Assembly (NCBI RefSeq): GCF_963682185.1 | Contig: NZ_OY821667.1 | Location: 1,036,109-1,100,108 of the forward strand | Direction of reading: 5' to 3' | Length of the DNA: 64,000 bases | Source: an uncultured Cohaesibacter sp. | GTDB lineage: Bacteria > Pseudomonadota > Alphaproteobacteria > Rhizobiales > Cohaesibacteraceae | In this document: positions 26,998-36,415 of the stretch, piece after piece | Position numbering within the stretch: position 1 is the stretch's first letter | How the letters are laid out: the number at the start of each line of letters is the position of its first letter | Notes under the pieces: generated by a model | The model's input: only the letters and a program-made list of their open reading frames with translations | Told to the model about the DNA's origin: nothing | Databases searched by the model: none | Program-made: the position numbers and the translations under genes

Positions 26998-27525
26998 TTA
27001 TGACGCAGCCTTTTCATAAATGGCAAAGGTCATCGCCGCGCTGTCATTCTCATTCTGCACAGTCGGTTCTCGCGAGACTTCAGACCATCTATCCGCATCG
27101 ATTGCAGGCAGAAAGGTGTCCCCTTCCGGCTCGGCATGCACATGGGTCACATAGAGCCGATCCGCCCGATCCCAGAGTGCATTATAAATAGAGCCCCCAC
27201 CGATCACCGCAATCTCGTCACCCCCATCTTCCAGTATGATGGCTTTGGCACGATCCAAAGCAGCGTCAATAGACGCCACGATTTCGATGCCATCGGCTTG
27301 GAAGTCGGGATCACGTGAAACGACAATATTCGTGCGACCGGGCAAGGGTCTGCCAATTGACTGAAAGGTTCGCCGCCCCATGATGAGCGGTCGGCCCATG
27401 GTCATCGCCTTGAAGCGCTTGAGATCGGAGGACACATGCCAGGGCATGGCATTATCCTTGCCAATCACGCCGTTGTCGGCAACCGCATAATGAAAAACGA
27501 TCCTCGGTTCGGTGCGTCCGCCCAT
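26998..27525 (-). CDS. folA: Dihydrofolate reductase
   Basis: NADPH-dependent reduction of dihydrofolate. The 175-residue protein has the substrate-loop motif GVIGKDNAMPWHVSSDLKRF, the cofactor motif GRRTFQSIGRPLPGR and VIGGGSIY. GGGGGAGGG immediately precedes the ATG. It follows thyA by 12 bases, the usual thyA-folA operon, in which folA regenerates the folate oxidised by thymidylate synthase. Confidence 0.96.
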   Translation of the reverse strand: MGGRTEPRIVFHYAVADNGVIGKDNAMPWHVSSDLKRFKAMTMGRPLIMGRRTFQSIGRPLPGRTNIVVSRDPDFQADGIEIVASIDAALDRAKAIILEDGGDEIAVIGGGSIYNALWDRADRLYVTHVHAEPEGDTFLPAIDADRWSEVSREPTVQNENDSAAMTFAIYEKAAS

Positions 27526-27537
27526 GCTCCCTCCCCC

Positions 27538-28332
27538 TTAAACGGCAACAGCCGCAGCGATATGCGGGTGCGGATCATAGGCACTCAGTTCGAAATCCTC
27601 GAAGACAAAATCAAAGATATCGCGCTTGTCCGGGTTGATCGTCATGATCGGCAGAGACCTCGGCTCGCGGGTCAACTGCAGGCGCGCCTGTTCAAAATGG
27701 TTGGAATAAAGATGCGCGTCCCCAAGGCTGTGCACGAAATCCCCCAGCTCCAGATCGCACACCTGCGCTACCATCATCGTGAGGAGCGCATAGGAGGCAA
27801 TATTGAAAGGCACACCTAGGAAAACATCCGCAGACCGTTGATACAGCTGGCAGGAAAGGCGCCCGTTGGCAACATAGAACTGAAACAGGCAATGACAGGG
27901 TGGCAACGCCATGCGATCCACGTCCGCCGGGTTCCAGGCTGTAACGATCAGGCGGCGACTATCCGGATTGGTCTTGATCTGTTCGATGAGCTGGCTGATC
28001 TGATCTATCGTGCCGCCATCGTGCGCTGGCCATGAGCGCCACTGGTGACCATAGACAGGCCCCAGGTCGCCATTCTCATCGGCCCATTCATCCCAGATGC
28101 GCACCTTGTTGTCCTTAAGATAGCCAATATTGGTATCTCCGGCCAGGAACCACAACAGCTCATGGATGATCGAGCGCAGATGCAACTTCTTTGTGGTCAA
28201 AAGCGGAAAGCCCTTCGCCAGATCGAATCGCATCTGATAGCCAAACACAGAGCGCGTACCGGTGCCGGTGCGATCCCCCTTATCGGCACCATTTTCCAGA
28301 ATATGGGCCAGCAAATCGAGATAGGTCTGCAT
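27538..28332 (-). CDS. thyA: Thymidylate synthase
   Basis: Methylates dUMP to dTMP using methylene-tetrahydrofolate. At 264 residues it equals the E. coli length when started from the ATG at 28332, which has AAAGGA 5 bases upstream; a frame-extending ATG at 28350 is less likely. The catalytic cysteine lies in [12 protein letters not shown], and the folate-binding region has [12 protein letters not shown]. It leads the thyA-folA pair. Confidence 0.96.
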   Translation of the reverse strand: MQTYLDLLAHILENGADKGDRTGTGTRSVFGYQMRFDLAKGFPLLTTKKLHLRSIIHELLWFLAGDTNIGYLKDNKVRIWDEWADENGDLGPVYGHQWRSWPAHDGGTIDQISQLIEQIKTNPDSRRLIVTAWNPADVDRMALPPCHCLFQFYVANGRLSCQLYQRSADVFLGVPFNIASYALLTMMVAQVCDLELGDFVHSLGDAHLYSNHFEQARLQLTREPRSLPIMTINPDKRDIFDFVFEDFELSAYDPHPHIAAAVAV

Positions 28333-28503
28333 TTTGATCCTTTCTGCCAATTTTCTTTTCCACGGTGTTACACGATTCTCGACGCGCGGAATATGGCCAA
28401 GCAGGAAGGCAGAGGCCCCGTTGCATCAACCAGAACTGCACAATATGCGCATAGTTCTGATTTCCCACTTTAAATTTACAGGAAGCCACCCTATATTCGC
28501 GTT

Positions 28504-28840
28504 GTCACGCAAGTGACTATGGCAATAAATGGCCTTTGTAATAAGCCTATCGGACCCGGGGGCGGTACCCGGCGCCTCCACCAAAAGCACCGCTTTTGAC
28601 CATTTTGCAAAACACGGTGTTTTTGCTGGGGGCGAACTAGGATCGACGAGGGTGTAAAGATCGTGCTTTTGCTCGGCATTGTACCACCGTTATCGGGCTA
28701 ATTGAGTAGTTGCAAATGACAACTATGCAGGCTCTCGTCTCGCTGCTGCTTAAGCAGTGCGACTAGCCACTAAAGCCCTAGTCGGTATGCTCGGCTAGGC
28801 GGGGTTCGGGGGCACCTGGCAACAGAAGCCCTCACTAAGG
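28504..28840 (+). ncRNA. ssrA: Circularly permuted two-piece tmRNA
   Basis: Rescues stalled ribosomes and adds a degradation tag. The order is permuted as in alphaproteobacteria. The acceptor piece comes first, ending with CGCCTCC, A and an encoded CCA (28573-28583). The coding piece starts with GGGGGCG (28628-28634). These two 7-mers pair to form the acceptor stem with a G3-U70 wobble, the alanyl-tRNA synthetase identity mark. The tag frame at 28712-28753 reads ANDNYAGSRLAAA then stop. The spacer 28584-28627 should be removed in maturation. A TATATT at 28492-28497 would place the 5' end near 28504; both outer ends are estimates. Confidence 0.92.
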
Positions 28841-28981
28841 ACCTCGGGTATAAGACTGAAAGGCAACAGCAACGGTTGATATCTGACCATCCGAACTGAG
28901 TTTTCCCAGTCGTTTGCTTGACTTTCTTGATGCGCCTCAGACATTGTGGCGGCAAATTTATGTCCAATTTTTGGAGGCCTC

Positions 28982-29569
28982 ATGAGCGAAGACCTGATCC
29001 GGTATGACATCCTTGCACAGGATGCGTTGCGCGGCGTGGTTAAAACGGTCCTGACAGAGGTTGCACGCACAGGCCTGCCCGGCGAGCATCATTTCTACAT
29101 CACCTTTAACACCCAAGCGCCCGGCGTACGCATTTCGCCAAGGCTCCTGGAAAAATATCCCGATGACATGACCATTGTCTTGCAGCACCAGTTCTGGGAT
29201 CTGCAGGCCAACGATCAGGCCATTGAGATTGGACTGTCCTTCGATGGCATTCCCGAAAAGCTCTATATTCCTTATACGGCGATCATCACCTTCATCGACC
29301 CTAGCGTTCATTTCTCTCTCCAGTTCGAAATCGAGATGGAAGAGGAAATCGAAAATCCTGATGAACAGGATGCAGGCGGTGATGACGATGTCCTGACGGT
29401 GCTGGCTCCCAACGAGGAAGAATTCTCGATGCCAGCAGAGCCTAAGGCTTCAGATGATGAAAAGGAAAGCGCCTCCGATGACGAGGAAAGCTCCGATGAA
29501 GCCGACAAGGCAGACAAGGAAAAAGAAGGGGCCGAAGTCGTCTCACTGGATGCCTTCCGCAAGAAATAA
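28982..29569 (+). CDS. sspB: ClpXP adaptor SspB (alphaproteobacterial type)
   Basis: Binds the ssrA tag and delivers tagged proteins to ClpXP. The 195-residue protein has the tag-binding domain (about 1-120), a long acidic linker, and a C-terminal ClpX-binding tail (EVVSLDAFRKK). GGAGG 4 bases before the ATG at 28982 fixes the start; the frame extends to 28946. It lies directly downstream of the tmRNA gene in the same direction, so tag RNA and adaptor are neighbours. DUF4169 and RHH genes follow in a tight row. Confidence 0.93.
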   Translation: MSEDLIRYDILAQDALRGVVKTVLTEVARTGLPGEHHFYITFNTQAPGVRISPRLLEKYPDDMTIVLQHQFWDLQANDQAIEIGLSFDGIPEKLYIPYTAIITFIDPSVHFSLQFEIEMEEEIENPDEQDAGGDDDVLTVLAPNEEEFSMPAEPKASDDEKESASDDEESSDEADKADKEKEGAEVVSLDAFRKK

Positions 29570-29611
29570 CGCGCACCGTTCCTTCCATCATCAAATCGGG
29601 GTGAGATTGCT

Positions 29612-29824
29612 ATGGGCAACGTTATAAATCTCAGACAAGCGCGCAAAGCCAAGGCGCGCACCGAGAAAGAGAAAAAGGCAGAAGCCAACCGCGCCCGCTT
29701 TGGCCAGACCAAAGCGCAGAAGACCAAACAGCGCTTTGAAACAGACAAGCTGGAACGCCATCTTGATGGCCACAAGCGTGAGGCATTGGGCGACGCGTCT
29801 CAAATGGACGACAAGGGCGAATAA
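29612..29824 (+). CDS. DUF4169 family protein
   Basis: A 70-residue, highly charged protein beginning MGNVINLRQARKAKAR, the hallmark of DUF4169. The lysine/arginine-rich N-terminal half suggests an RNA- or DNA-binding or disordered protein; no function is known. It sits between sspB and an RHH gene, a conserved trio in Hyphomicrobiales, probably one operon. Confidence 0.85.
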   Translation: MGNVINLRQARKAKARTEKEKKAEANRARFGQTKAQKTKQRFETDKLERHLDGHKREALGDASQMDDKGE

Positions 29825-29835
29825 GTGGCAAGGCG

Positions 29836-30084
29836 ATGAAAAAGCACTCCGTTACCATTGCTGGCCATCGCACGTCCATTTCTCTGGAAGATGAATTCTG
29901 GCAAGGCCTGAAGCTTTTGGCCGATAGCCGCAACAAGTCTCTGGCGGACATCATCCGCCAGATCGACAAGGACCGCGGCAGAAACAATCTTTCCTCAGCC
30001 ATCCGCATCTCGGTTCTGGACTATTACAAATCCCGCATCCCTATGCAGTTTGACGATGCCAGCCCCGACGGCGGGCATCAGTAA
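29836..30084 (+). CDS. Ribbon-helix-helix domain protein
   Basis: An 82-residue protein of the alphaproteobacterial RHH_4 type: HSVTIAGHRTSISLEDEFW forms the strand and first helix, and KSLADIIRQID the second. Such folds bind DNA as dimers, but this subgroup often occurs as a lone gene next to sspB without a known target. Its last 7 bases overlap the end of the convergent AsmA gene (30078-30084). Confidence 0.85.
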   Translation: MKKHSVTIAGHRTSISLEDEFWQGLKLLADSRNKSLADIIRQIDKDRGRNNLSSAIRISVLDYYKSRIPMQFDDASPDGGHQ

Positions 30085-33000
30085 TTCTGGATTATATAGT
30101 CCGTCGCCATATCATCATCTGAAAATGAAAACGAGCGTCCCTGCCCGAGTGAAGGCACGATCCGATCCTTGGGCAAGGTATTGAGACGCTGCGGCAAATC
30201 AATATAATTTGCTGGCGGCAGCGCTTCTTCTGGCTGCGCCTGTGGGGTAGCGGACGGAACCGATTGCGTCGTCAGCTCATCCAAGGGGCGCATGATGATA
30301 TCGCCCGCATTGATATCAAAGGATGGCGTAGTTGGCGTTTTCTCCGATTGCGGTGCTGGCACAGGGTCCTTCTGGCGCAGGGATTCAAGCAGAGCCGCCT
30401 CCGCCTTGGCTCTTCGCTCCTCATCAGCTTTTCGCGCCGCTTCCGCTTGAACCCGCTGTTGAGCGGCGGCATCTTCCCGGGCTTTTTGTTCTGCCTGTTT
30501 GGCAGCGTCTGCCGCTTTCCGTTTGGCCTCTTCCTCGGCCTTGCGCTGTGCTTCCTGCCTTGCAGCCTCGGCTTGGGCACGCTCCTTGGCGGCTTGTGCT
30601 TCGGCCGCCTTTTTGGCCTCCGCCTCAGCAGCAGCCTGCTCGGCTGCCATCGCTTCCTTCTCCTTGGCTATCTGCTCCTCTTCGCGATGCTTGGCCTGCT
30701 CGCGATAAAGACGCAGTAATCGACGCATGCGGTCTTTCTCCAGAATATCGGCCTGCAGACGTTCCACGCGGTCCACTTCCCGCTCAAAGGCGCGAATGGT
30801 CAGATAGCCGGTAAAGGGCGCCACATCAACCACGCGCTCGGGCGCTTCCATCGGGCCGGAAAAAGCAAGCCCCACCTCGGGCTGGGCGCCGGTTACAGCA
30901 TCTCCCTCATCCGGCTCGACCTTGATCGACCAATCGCCATCAAGTGTCTGGTTGGACAAATCAACCACCAGATTGCCTCGCGATTGGAGGATGTCCGCAT
31001 CGGCTTCGATATTGTTGGCACGCAAGGCCCCGCCAGCGATGACGAAGGTGCCCTCAACGCTAGAAACCTCGGTGGAGCCAGCATCCATGTGGGAGACAAA
31101 GGCGTTCCTGATATCCTCGTCATTCAATTCCATACCGGCATCAACTGCGCGAATAACCTGCGCAAAAGCCGATGGATTGAGATAGTTGAGCGTTGCATCC
31201 TTAAGCGTAAAGGTTCCCGTGCCGGAAAGGCCGGACACCAGCCCCGCCATGGACCGCCCCTGACTTTCGACATCGAGATTGACATCAAGCTGCCCGCGGG
31301 CAACCGAGCGCCCGTCACGCTGCCAGACCAGCGGCGCCAAAGCAGCATTTTCGACCCGTATATGGGATTTAAGAAGGGCTTCTCCCTCCACATTGTCCAG
31401 ATCCAGACCGCCGCTCACCTCTCCGCCCTGCAACAAGGCCTTGAAGTCGCGCACAGACAGGCCACTATCCTGCCAGACAAGAGAGAAGGATGGTTGCTGG
31501 AAAATATAGGGCGCAGCAAGCTCAAGGCTGCGCGCCTTAACCGACACATCCACCTTGATGGGCAGATCCTCCCCTGTGGTCACGGGCGCAATGAAGGCAA
31601 GATCAGGCCAGTTACGATCAATCGCAGTCAACCGCCCTGCGCCAAGCACCGTTTCACCAAGCCAGATGCCATCCATATCGCCAAGCTCGATAGCGCCCTT
31701 GAGCAGGCGATCATTGGCCCGATGCGTCAGGCTCATCGCCCCCGAAACAGGTTGATCATTCCACTGCCCTTCCAGCGCATCAACTGCCAATGCCTTGTCA
31801 TCAAGGGTCAGCCCGGCCGTCAATGAAACCGGCAGGCTTTCCCCCGGATTGGTCAGAGATACGCCAGCCGCCATCAAATAGGGCGCCAGATCAGAGGTCT
31901 CGAAGGCAACCCGCCCTTCGCTTTTCAAACCATCCCGGCCATCGGGGGTAAACTGCACATCGCCCTCATAGGTCAATGCACCGTCATCAGCCTTGAGCGA
32001 TCCTTTAAAGGCAGCACCATCCGCCAGTGCGCCTTTAAGAGAGGCAGACGCGGACAGTCGAGGCAAGTCAATGAGCCCGTCGCCCAACCCCATCAGAGAT
32101 AGCAACTTGCGCCCATCAGGGTTATCCATGTCTACCGTCAGATCCAGATCGCCATTGGCCCAGTCCGCCAGCGCACCATCCAGAGTGCCTTCAAGGGAGG
32201 CATTACCACCACCAAGCGTGCCATCCAGCTTGGCGTTTAAACCACGCTCGGCGTTGCCCCCCGAAAGGGAGAAGGAAAGATCGGCAGGCGACATGGCTCT
32301 CTGATTGCGCGCAAACCAACCAGCAGCAGGCTGATCGGGAACCAGCCTTTCAATAAGCGCAGAAAACCCTTCCAGATCATCCGCGCTGATCTTGCCCTCA
32401 ATTCGGCCATGGGGCGTGCCCGAAACATCCTGCAACAGGCCACGTGCCGAGATCGTAGCGCCCGCAAAATCGTCAACACTCAACTGGTCGATCTCGATGC
32501 TGCCCTTGGACAGCCGTAATTTGGCGCTCAGGCTATTGCCTTCAAAGCTGCCCGACACCAGCTGATTGGTTTCAATATCAAGCGCGATATCCTGCAAAGG
32601 CGCTCTGGAACCGGAGGAATTGCTCAGCAAAAGGGAGCCAACTCCCATCACCGCATCCAGATCGATCCGTTCAGCATCCAGATTGATGGACAGGGCATCG
32701 CCCTTGCTCTCATCCCCCGGAATACCGGCATACCAGTCGATATAGCCCGTGGCGCGATCGCCCTCCATGGACAGATCCAGATCAGACACCTGGATATGGT
32801 CCGATTTGACCAGCACTTGTCCGCTAAGGTCAAAGGGCATCAACTGGCCACTGGTCGGCGCGTCATCAAGCCACCATTTGGAAAAGGCCAGCGGCTGATC
32901 CGAGCGGATGCGCGCCTGCCCTTCGAACCCGTTGCGTTTGCCATTGTCGTCCACCTGACGGGAAAACAGTCCCGAAAGGGAAACAATCGTCTGTCCCGGC

Positions 33001-34121
33001 AGGTCTGCAGTCAGTTGATCAATCTTCCAGGATGACCCAACCAGATCCGCGTCCAACTGCAAATTGCGGATCACGCCGCCACCGAGAATAACCCCAGGCA
33101 CATCAAATCCGACATGCCCCGGAATGCCAGGCAGAGGCATCTCGGCCAGAGAATTGGCCAGCTTCTCGATCCCATCCTGCAGATTGATTGGTTCATTGGG
33201 CCCATTGCCCAGAGCCCGGTCAAAATCCAGCTGTCGCGAAGAAACCACCACGTCGAAACGCGGGTTCGCGCCAAAATCGATGGTGCCAGCCCCATTCAGC
33301 CGATAGGCCTGATCCACAGGGCCATGGGAAAATTCAAATTTCGGCATAACCAGCGATGAGGCCGTAAGATCACTATCCCCGCTCAAGGTCCATGGCGTGA
33401 CCGAGCCTTCCAGCCCCTCAATGGCATTGGTGATGCGCGTGGTGCCAATATAATGGAGCCGTTCATCTGCCCCTTCCTGAATGTTGCCATCCATGGCAAG
33501 GGACACCGCAAAATTGGCGGGCGTCAGCAGGCTTTTGACCCGCATCCCATCAGGTCCTGCGGTTCCGGTCGAAAGCATCAGCGAATAGGGATTTCCGTCC
33601 ATGCGGAAGGCGGCTTCGATCTTGTAAGGGCCGACCAGCGTGCGCGCTTCCAGCCCACCGTTAAGCCCCGTCAAGCGCTTGCTGCGGCCAGAGCTTCTGT
33701 CGAGAAAATCAATCTGTCCATTTTCGATCCGCACATCATTGAGGCGGATCTTTTCCATATCCAGATCCCAGAGTTTGCCACCATCCTGACGCCAGTCAAA
33801 CCGGCCCTGCTCGTCCACCTCAAGCTTGAGAGAAGGACTTTTCAAAGTCATGTCAACGACTTCGATCTTGCCTTGCACAAGAGGGAATAGCTCGACCCCG
33901 ACGTCAAATGCATCGACTGTGAGAATGGGGTTCTGTTCATCAGGCCCCACATGCACGCTTTCAAAATGCAGCCGGGGCATGGGCAGGATTTGCATGTCGG
34001 CAGCGCCCAAGACATGCACAGGCTGCCCCAGCGCTATCGTGGCCTCGCGCTCGAAAGCGGCACGATAGGATGTCCAATCAACAAATAGTGGTCCAACCAG
34101 CGCAATGACGAGCGCCAGCAA
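30078..34121 (-). CDS. AsmA-like inner-membrane protein, very large
   Basis: A protein of at least 1347 residues with an N-terminal transmembrane helix, an AsmA N-terminal domain (GPLFVDWTSYRAAFEREATIALG) and a long beta-rich periplasmic region like those of bridge-type lipid carriers (AsmA, TamB, YhdP). The last 250 residues hold an AsmA C-terminal segment and then an Ala/Glu/Lys/Gln-rich coiled coil (about 1150-1250). No ATG occurs at the N-terminus: the first standard start is the TTG at 34121, inside the helix, while the frame stays open to 34196. A CTG at 34157 with AGGGGG upstream would restore the expected N-terminus. A role in phospholipid movement to the outer membrane is inferred from the family. 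Confidence 0.82.
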   Translation of the reverse strand: MLALVIALVGPLFVDWTSYRAAFEREATIALGQPVHVLGAADMQILPMPRLHFESVHVGPDEQNPILTVDAFDVGVELFPLVQGKIEVVDMTLKSPSLKLEVDEQGRFDWRQDGGKLWDLDMEKIRLNDVRIENGQIDFLDRSSGRSKRLTGLNGGLEARTLVGPYKIEAAFRMDGNPYSLMLSTGTAGPDGMRVKSLLTPANFAVSLAMDGNIQEGADERLHYIGTTRITNAIEGLEGSVTPWTLSGDSDLTASSLVMPKFEFSHGPVDQAYRLNGAGTIDFGANPRFDVVVSSRQLDFDRALGNGPNEPINLQDGIEKLANSLAEMPLPGIPGHVGFDVPGVILGGGVIRNLQLDADLVGSSWKIDQLTADLPGQTIVSLSGLFSRQVDDNGKRNGFEGQARIRSDQPLAFSKWWLDDAPTSGQLMPFDLSGQVLVKSDHIQVSDLDLSMEGDRATGYIDWYAGIPGDESKGDALSINLDAERIDLDAVMGVGSLLLSNSSGSRAPLQDIALDIETNQLVSGSFEGNSLSAKLRLSKGSIEIDQLSVDDFAGATISARGLLQDVSGTPHGRIEGKISADDLEGFSALIERLVPDQPAAGWFARNQRAMSPADLSFSLSGGNAERGLNAKLDGTLGGGNASLEGTLDGALADWANGDLDLTVDMDNPDGRKLLSLMGLGDGLIDLPRLSASASLKGALADGAAFKGSLKADDGALTYEGDVQFTPDGRDGLKSEGRVAFETSDLAPYLMAAGVSLTNPGESLPVSLTAGLTLDDKALAVDALEGQWNDQPVSGAMSLTHRANDRLLKGAIELGDMDGIWLGETVLGAGRLTAIDRNWPDLAFIAPVTTGEDLPIKVDVSVKARSLELAAPYIFQQPSFSLVWQDSGLSVRDFKALLQGGEVSGGLDLDNVEGEALLKSHIRVENAALAPLVWQRDGRSVARGQLDVNLDVESQGRSMAGLVSGLSGTGTFTLKDATLNYLNPSAFAQVIRAVDAGMELNDEDIRNAFVSHMDAGSTEVSSVEGTFVIAGGALRANNIEADADILQSRGNLVVDLSNQTLDGDWSIKVEPDEGDAVTGAQPEVGLAFSGPMEAPERVVDVAPFTGYLTIRAFEREVDRVERLQADILEKDRMRRLLRLYREQAKHREEEQIAKEKEAMAAEQAAAEAEAKKAAEAQAAKERAQAEAARQEAQRKAEEEAKRKAADAAKQAEQKAREDAAAQQRVQAEAARKADEERRAKAEAALLESLRQKDPVPAPQSEKTPTTPSFDINAGDIIMRPLDELTTQSVPSATPQAQPEEALPPANYIDLPQRLNTLPKDRIVPSLGQGRSFSFSDDDMATDYIIQNY

Positions 34122-34157
34122 AATGGACCCACCAATCGTAAAATACAGACTATTCAG

Positions 34158-34505
34158 GACCCTGCCCCCCTGGAAAACAAACGGACAAAGATCAGATCAA
34201 GAAATCCCTCAGAAGTGAATGCCCTTCAAGGCCAGTTTCAACATTTGAAAATCACAAAACTTGCTTGCAATAAAACCGTTCACTCACACAAGAACCAACC
34301 GATCAGACCAGAAATGCCAAACTCAAAAGCATGGATGCATACCGCCCCGCCGATTTTATGACCCGACCCTTCATTCCGTTGGTAAGTCTTAAAAATTTCT
34401 TACTCCCAAATAACACTTGCACCGCCATCTGAAAAGGACAAACCAGATGAACAAGCATTGATAAGACAAAAGAAATTCAGCATCAAAGTGCCCATCATGC
34501 CCGAT
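34158..34505. other. Spacer between the FAD oxidase and AsmA genes
   Basis: About 350 bases; the asmA-like promoter lies here. No RNA gene, repeat or terminator with a convincing T-run was seen. Confidence 0.5.
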
Positions 34506-35927
34506 CTAGCCATGCTCAGGCAATATCTTGCCGGGATTCATGATATTTTTGGGATCGAACGCTTCCTTGATCGCGATCATATAGCTCAGGGCCGGGCCGA
34601 ATTCCTTGGTCATATATTTCATCTTGCCTTGCCCGACACCATGTTCACCGGTGCAGGTGCCGCCCATGGCAATGGCGCGCTCGGCCAGTCGCCCAAGAAA
34701 GGCATCCGCCTTGGCATGCTCTTCGGGATTTTCCGGGTCGAGCAGCAGTTGGACATGGAAGTTGCCATCGCCCACATGACCCACAATGGGAGCCAGAAAA
34801 CCGGTCGCCTCGATATCCTTCTGGGTTTCCCGCACACATTCGGCAAGTTGCGAAATGGGAACACAGGCATCGCTGGATACGCTCTTGGCGCCAGGCCGCA
34901 GAGAAAAGGTGGCCCAGTAGGATTCATGCCGGGCCGTCCACAGGCGGGTGCGATCTTCCGGCTTGGTTGCCCACTCGAAATCGGAGCCGCCAAATTCCTC
35001 GATAATGTCAGCGAACAATTCCGCCTGTTCGGCAACGCCATTGTCCGTGCCGTGGAATTCCACCAGCAATGTCGGGCGTTCTTCCAACCCCAGCTTGGAA
35101 TGCAGATTGACCGCCTTGACCTGAAGACTGTCGAGCAGTTCGATGCGCGCCACCGGAATACCACACTGAATGGTCATGATCACGGCATTGCACGCACTCT
35201 CCAGATCGGGAAAGCCGCAAATGCCCCCCGAGATAGCCTGCGGAATGCCAGAAAGCTTGAGGGATACCTCTGTGATAATGCCCAATGTGCCTTCGGAGCC
35301 AACCAGAAGACGGGTCAAGTCATAGCCTGCCGAGCTTTTCTTGGCCTTGCTGGCCGTTTCGATGATGGTGCCATCAGCCATGACGGCTTTGAGCGAAAGC
35401 ACATTGTCTTTCATGGTGCCATAGCGCACAGCATTGGTGCCCGAGGCGCGTGTAGCGGCCATACCACCAAGAGAAGCATCGGCCCCCGGATCTATGGGAA
35501 AGAACAAGCCCGTATCGCGCAGATAATCATTGAGCTGCTTGCGGGTCACGCCTGCTTGAACCGTACAGTTGAGATCTTCGGCACAAACCTCCAGAATGGC
35601 ATTCATGCCCGAAAGATCAACAGAGATGCCGCCATAGGGCGCGTTCAGCTGTCCCTCAAGAGATGAGCCCGTGCCAAAGGCAATCACCGGCACGCACTGT
35701 TCATTGCACAGTGCAACAATCTCGGAAACCTCTTCAGTGCTTTGCGCAAAGACAACCCCGTCCGGCATTTCGTTCCGCAGGCCCGTCGTGGTATGGGCAT
35801 GCTGCTCACGCAGAGCCTGGCCCATCGTAAACCTGTCTCCGAACCGCTCTGAAAGTTTCGAGCATACCGATTGGATAGCTTCCTCATTTTTCTGATGTTT
35901 GAAATGGGGCTGAACGGCAGAAGACAT
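34506..35927 (-). CDS. FAD-linked oxidase, D-lactate dehydrogenase/GlcD-like
   Basis: A 473-residue flavoenzyme of the VAO/PCMH family. The FAD-binding domain (about 35-215) contains AFGTGSSLEGQ and PIDPGADASLGGMAATRASG; the C-terminal FAD_oxidase_C domain contains GHVGDGNFHVQLL and CTGEHGVGQGKM. This pattern fits D-lactate dehydrogenase (cytochrome) or related D-2-hydroxyacid oxidases. No GlcE/GlcF genes are nearby, so a stand-alone D-lactate dehydrogenase is more likely than glycolate oxidase. The ATG at 35927 with GGAG upstream is preferred to the earlier frame start. Confidence 0.87.
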   Translation of the reverse strand: MSSAVQPHFKHQKNEEAIQSVCSKLSERFGDRFTMGQALREQHAHTTTGLRNEMPDGVVFAQSTEEVSEIVALCNEQCVPVIAFGTGSSLEGQLNAPYGGISVDLSGMNAILEVCAEDLNCTVQAGVTRKQLNDYLRDTGLFFPIDPGADASLGGMAATRASGTNAVRYGTMKDNVLSLKAVMADGTIIETASKAKKSSAGYDLTRLLVGSEGTLGIITEVSLKLSGIPQAISGGICGFPDLESACNAVIMTIQCGIPVARIELLDSLQVKAVNLHSKLGLEERPTLLVEFHGTDNGVAEQAELFADIIEEFGGSDFEWATKPEDRTRLWTARHESYWATFSLRPGAKSVSSDACVPISQLAECVRETQKDIEATGFLAPIVGHVGDGNFHVQLLLDPENPEEHAKADAFLGRLAERAIAMGGTCTGEHGVGQGKMKYMTKEFGPALSYMIAIKEAFDPKNIMNPGKILPEHG

Positions 35928-36415
35928 AAGATACTCCGGATAGATTGGCTTTGGTCTTTTGAGTTCAATTACGCACACTCGCGCGTAAATTGCCAGTCCG
36001 AGCCCCTGAATTCACACAGTCTGGCTCAATCCGACGAAACAGTGGAATTTTTTTTGATCATTGTATCGCATCATGGCTTGAAATCCGGCCTCATCATCCT
36101 ATGCATAGCTCCTCTTTCGATTCCGCTCTTCTGCCTCCTTTTCACGAATGTTATGAAGTTGCTATTCCTGCGAAAATGTTGTTTTCGCGAGGTCTTTTAT
36201 GCGTTGATCAGCGCTCACAATCCTTCGACTGGTAGCCTAAAGCCAAAGTGATTCATGGTCACTCTCGGTTGACCCGCTTGCGCTCTTTGCTATTGTTGGA
36301 TCCTTGAGATCGGTTGTACTCTTTTCAAAGACGGCAACCGGAATGAAAATTGCCTTTGATTATCGCATTTCAGACACTCATTTCCACGAGCAGAACCAAA
36401 AGCCAGCCTAGAACC
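35928..36415. other. Divergent intergenic region
   Basis: Nearly 490 bases between the divergent FAD oxidase and ClC genes. It should hold both promoters. I see no hairpin, operator repeat or small gene that stands out. Confidence 0.5.

Noticed and set aside
26865-27191. Plus-strand frame overlapping the end of folA
   Set aside because: Most of it is antisense to folA, and the remainder lacks coding character.
30440-30700. Repetitive Ala/Glu-coding stretch resembling a simple repeat
   Set aside because: It encodes the coiled coil of the AsmA-like protein and is not a separate repeat or CRISPR array.
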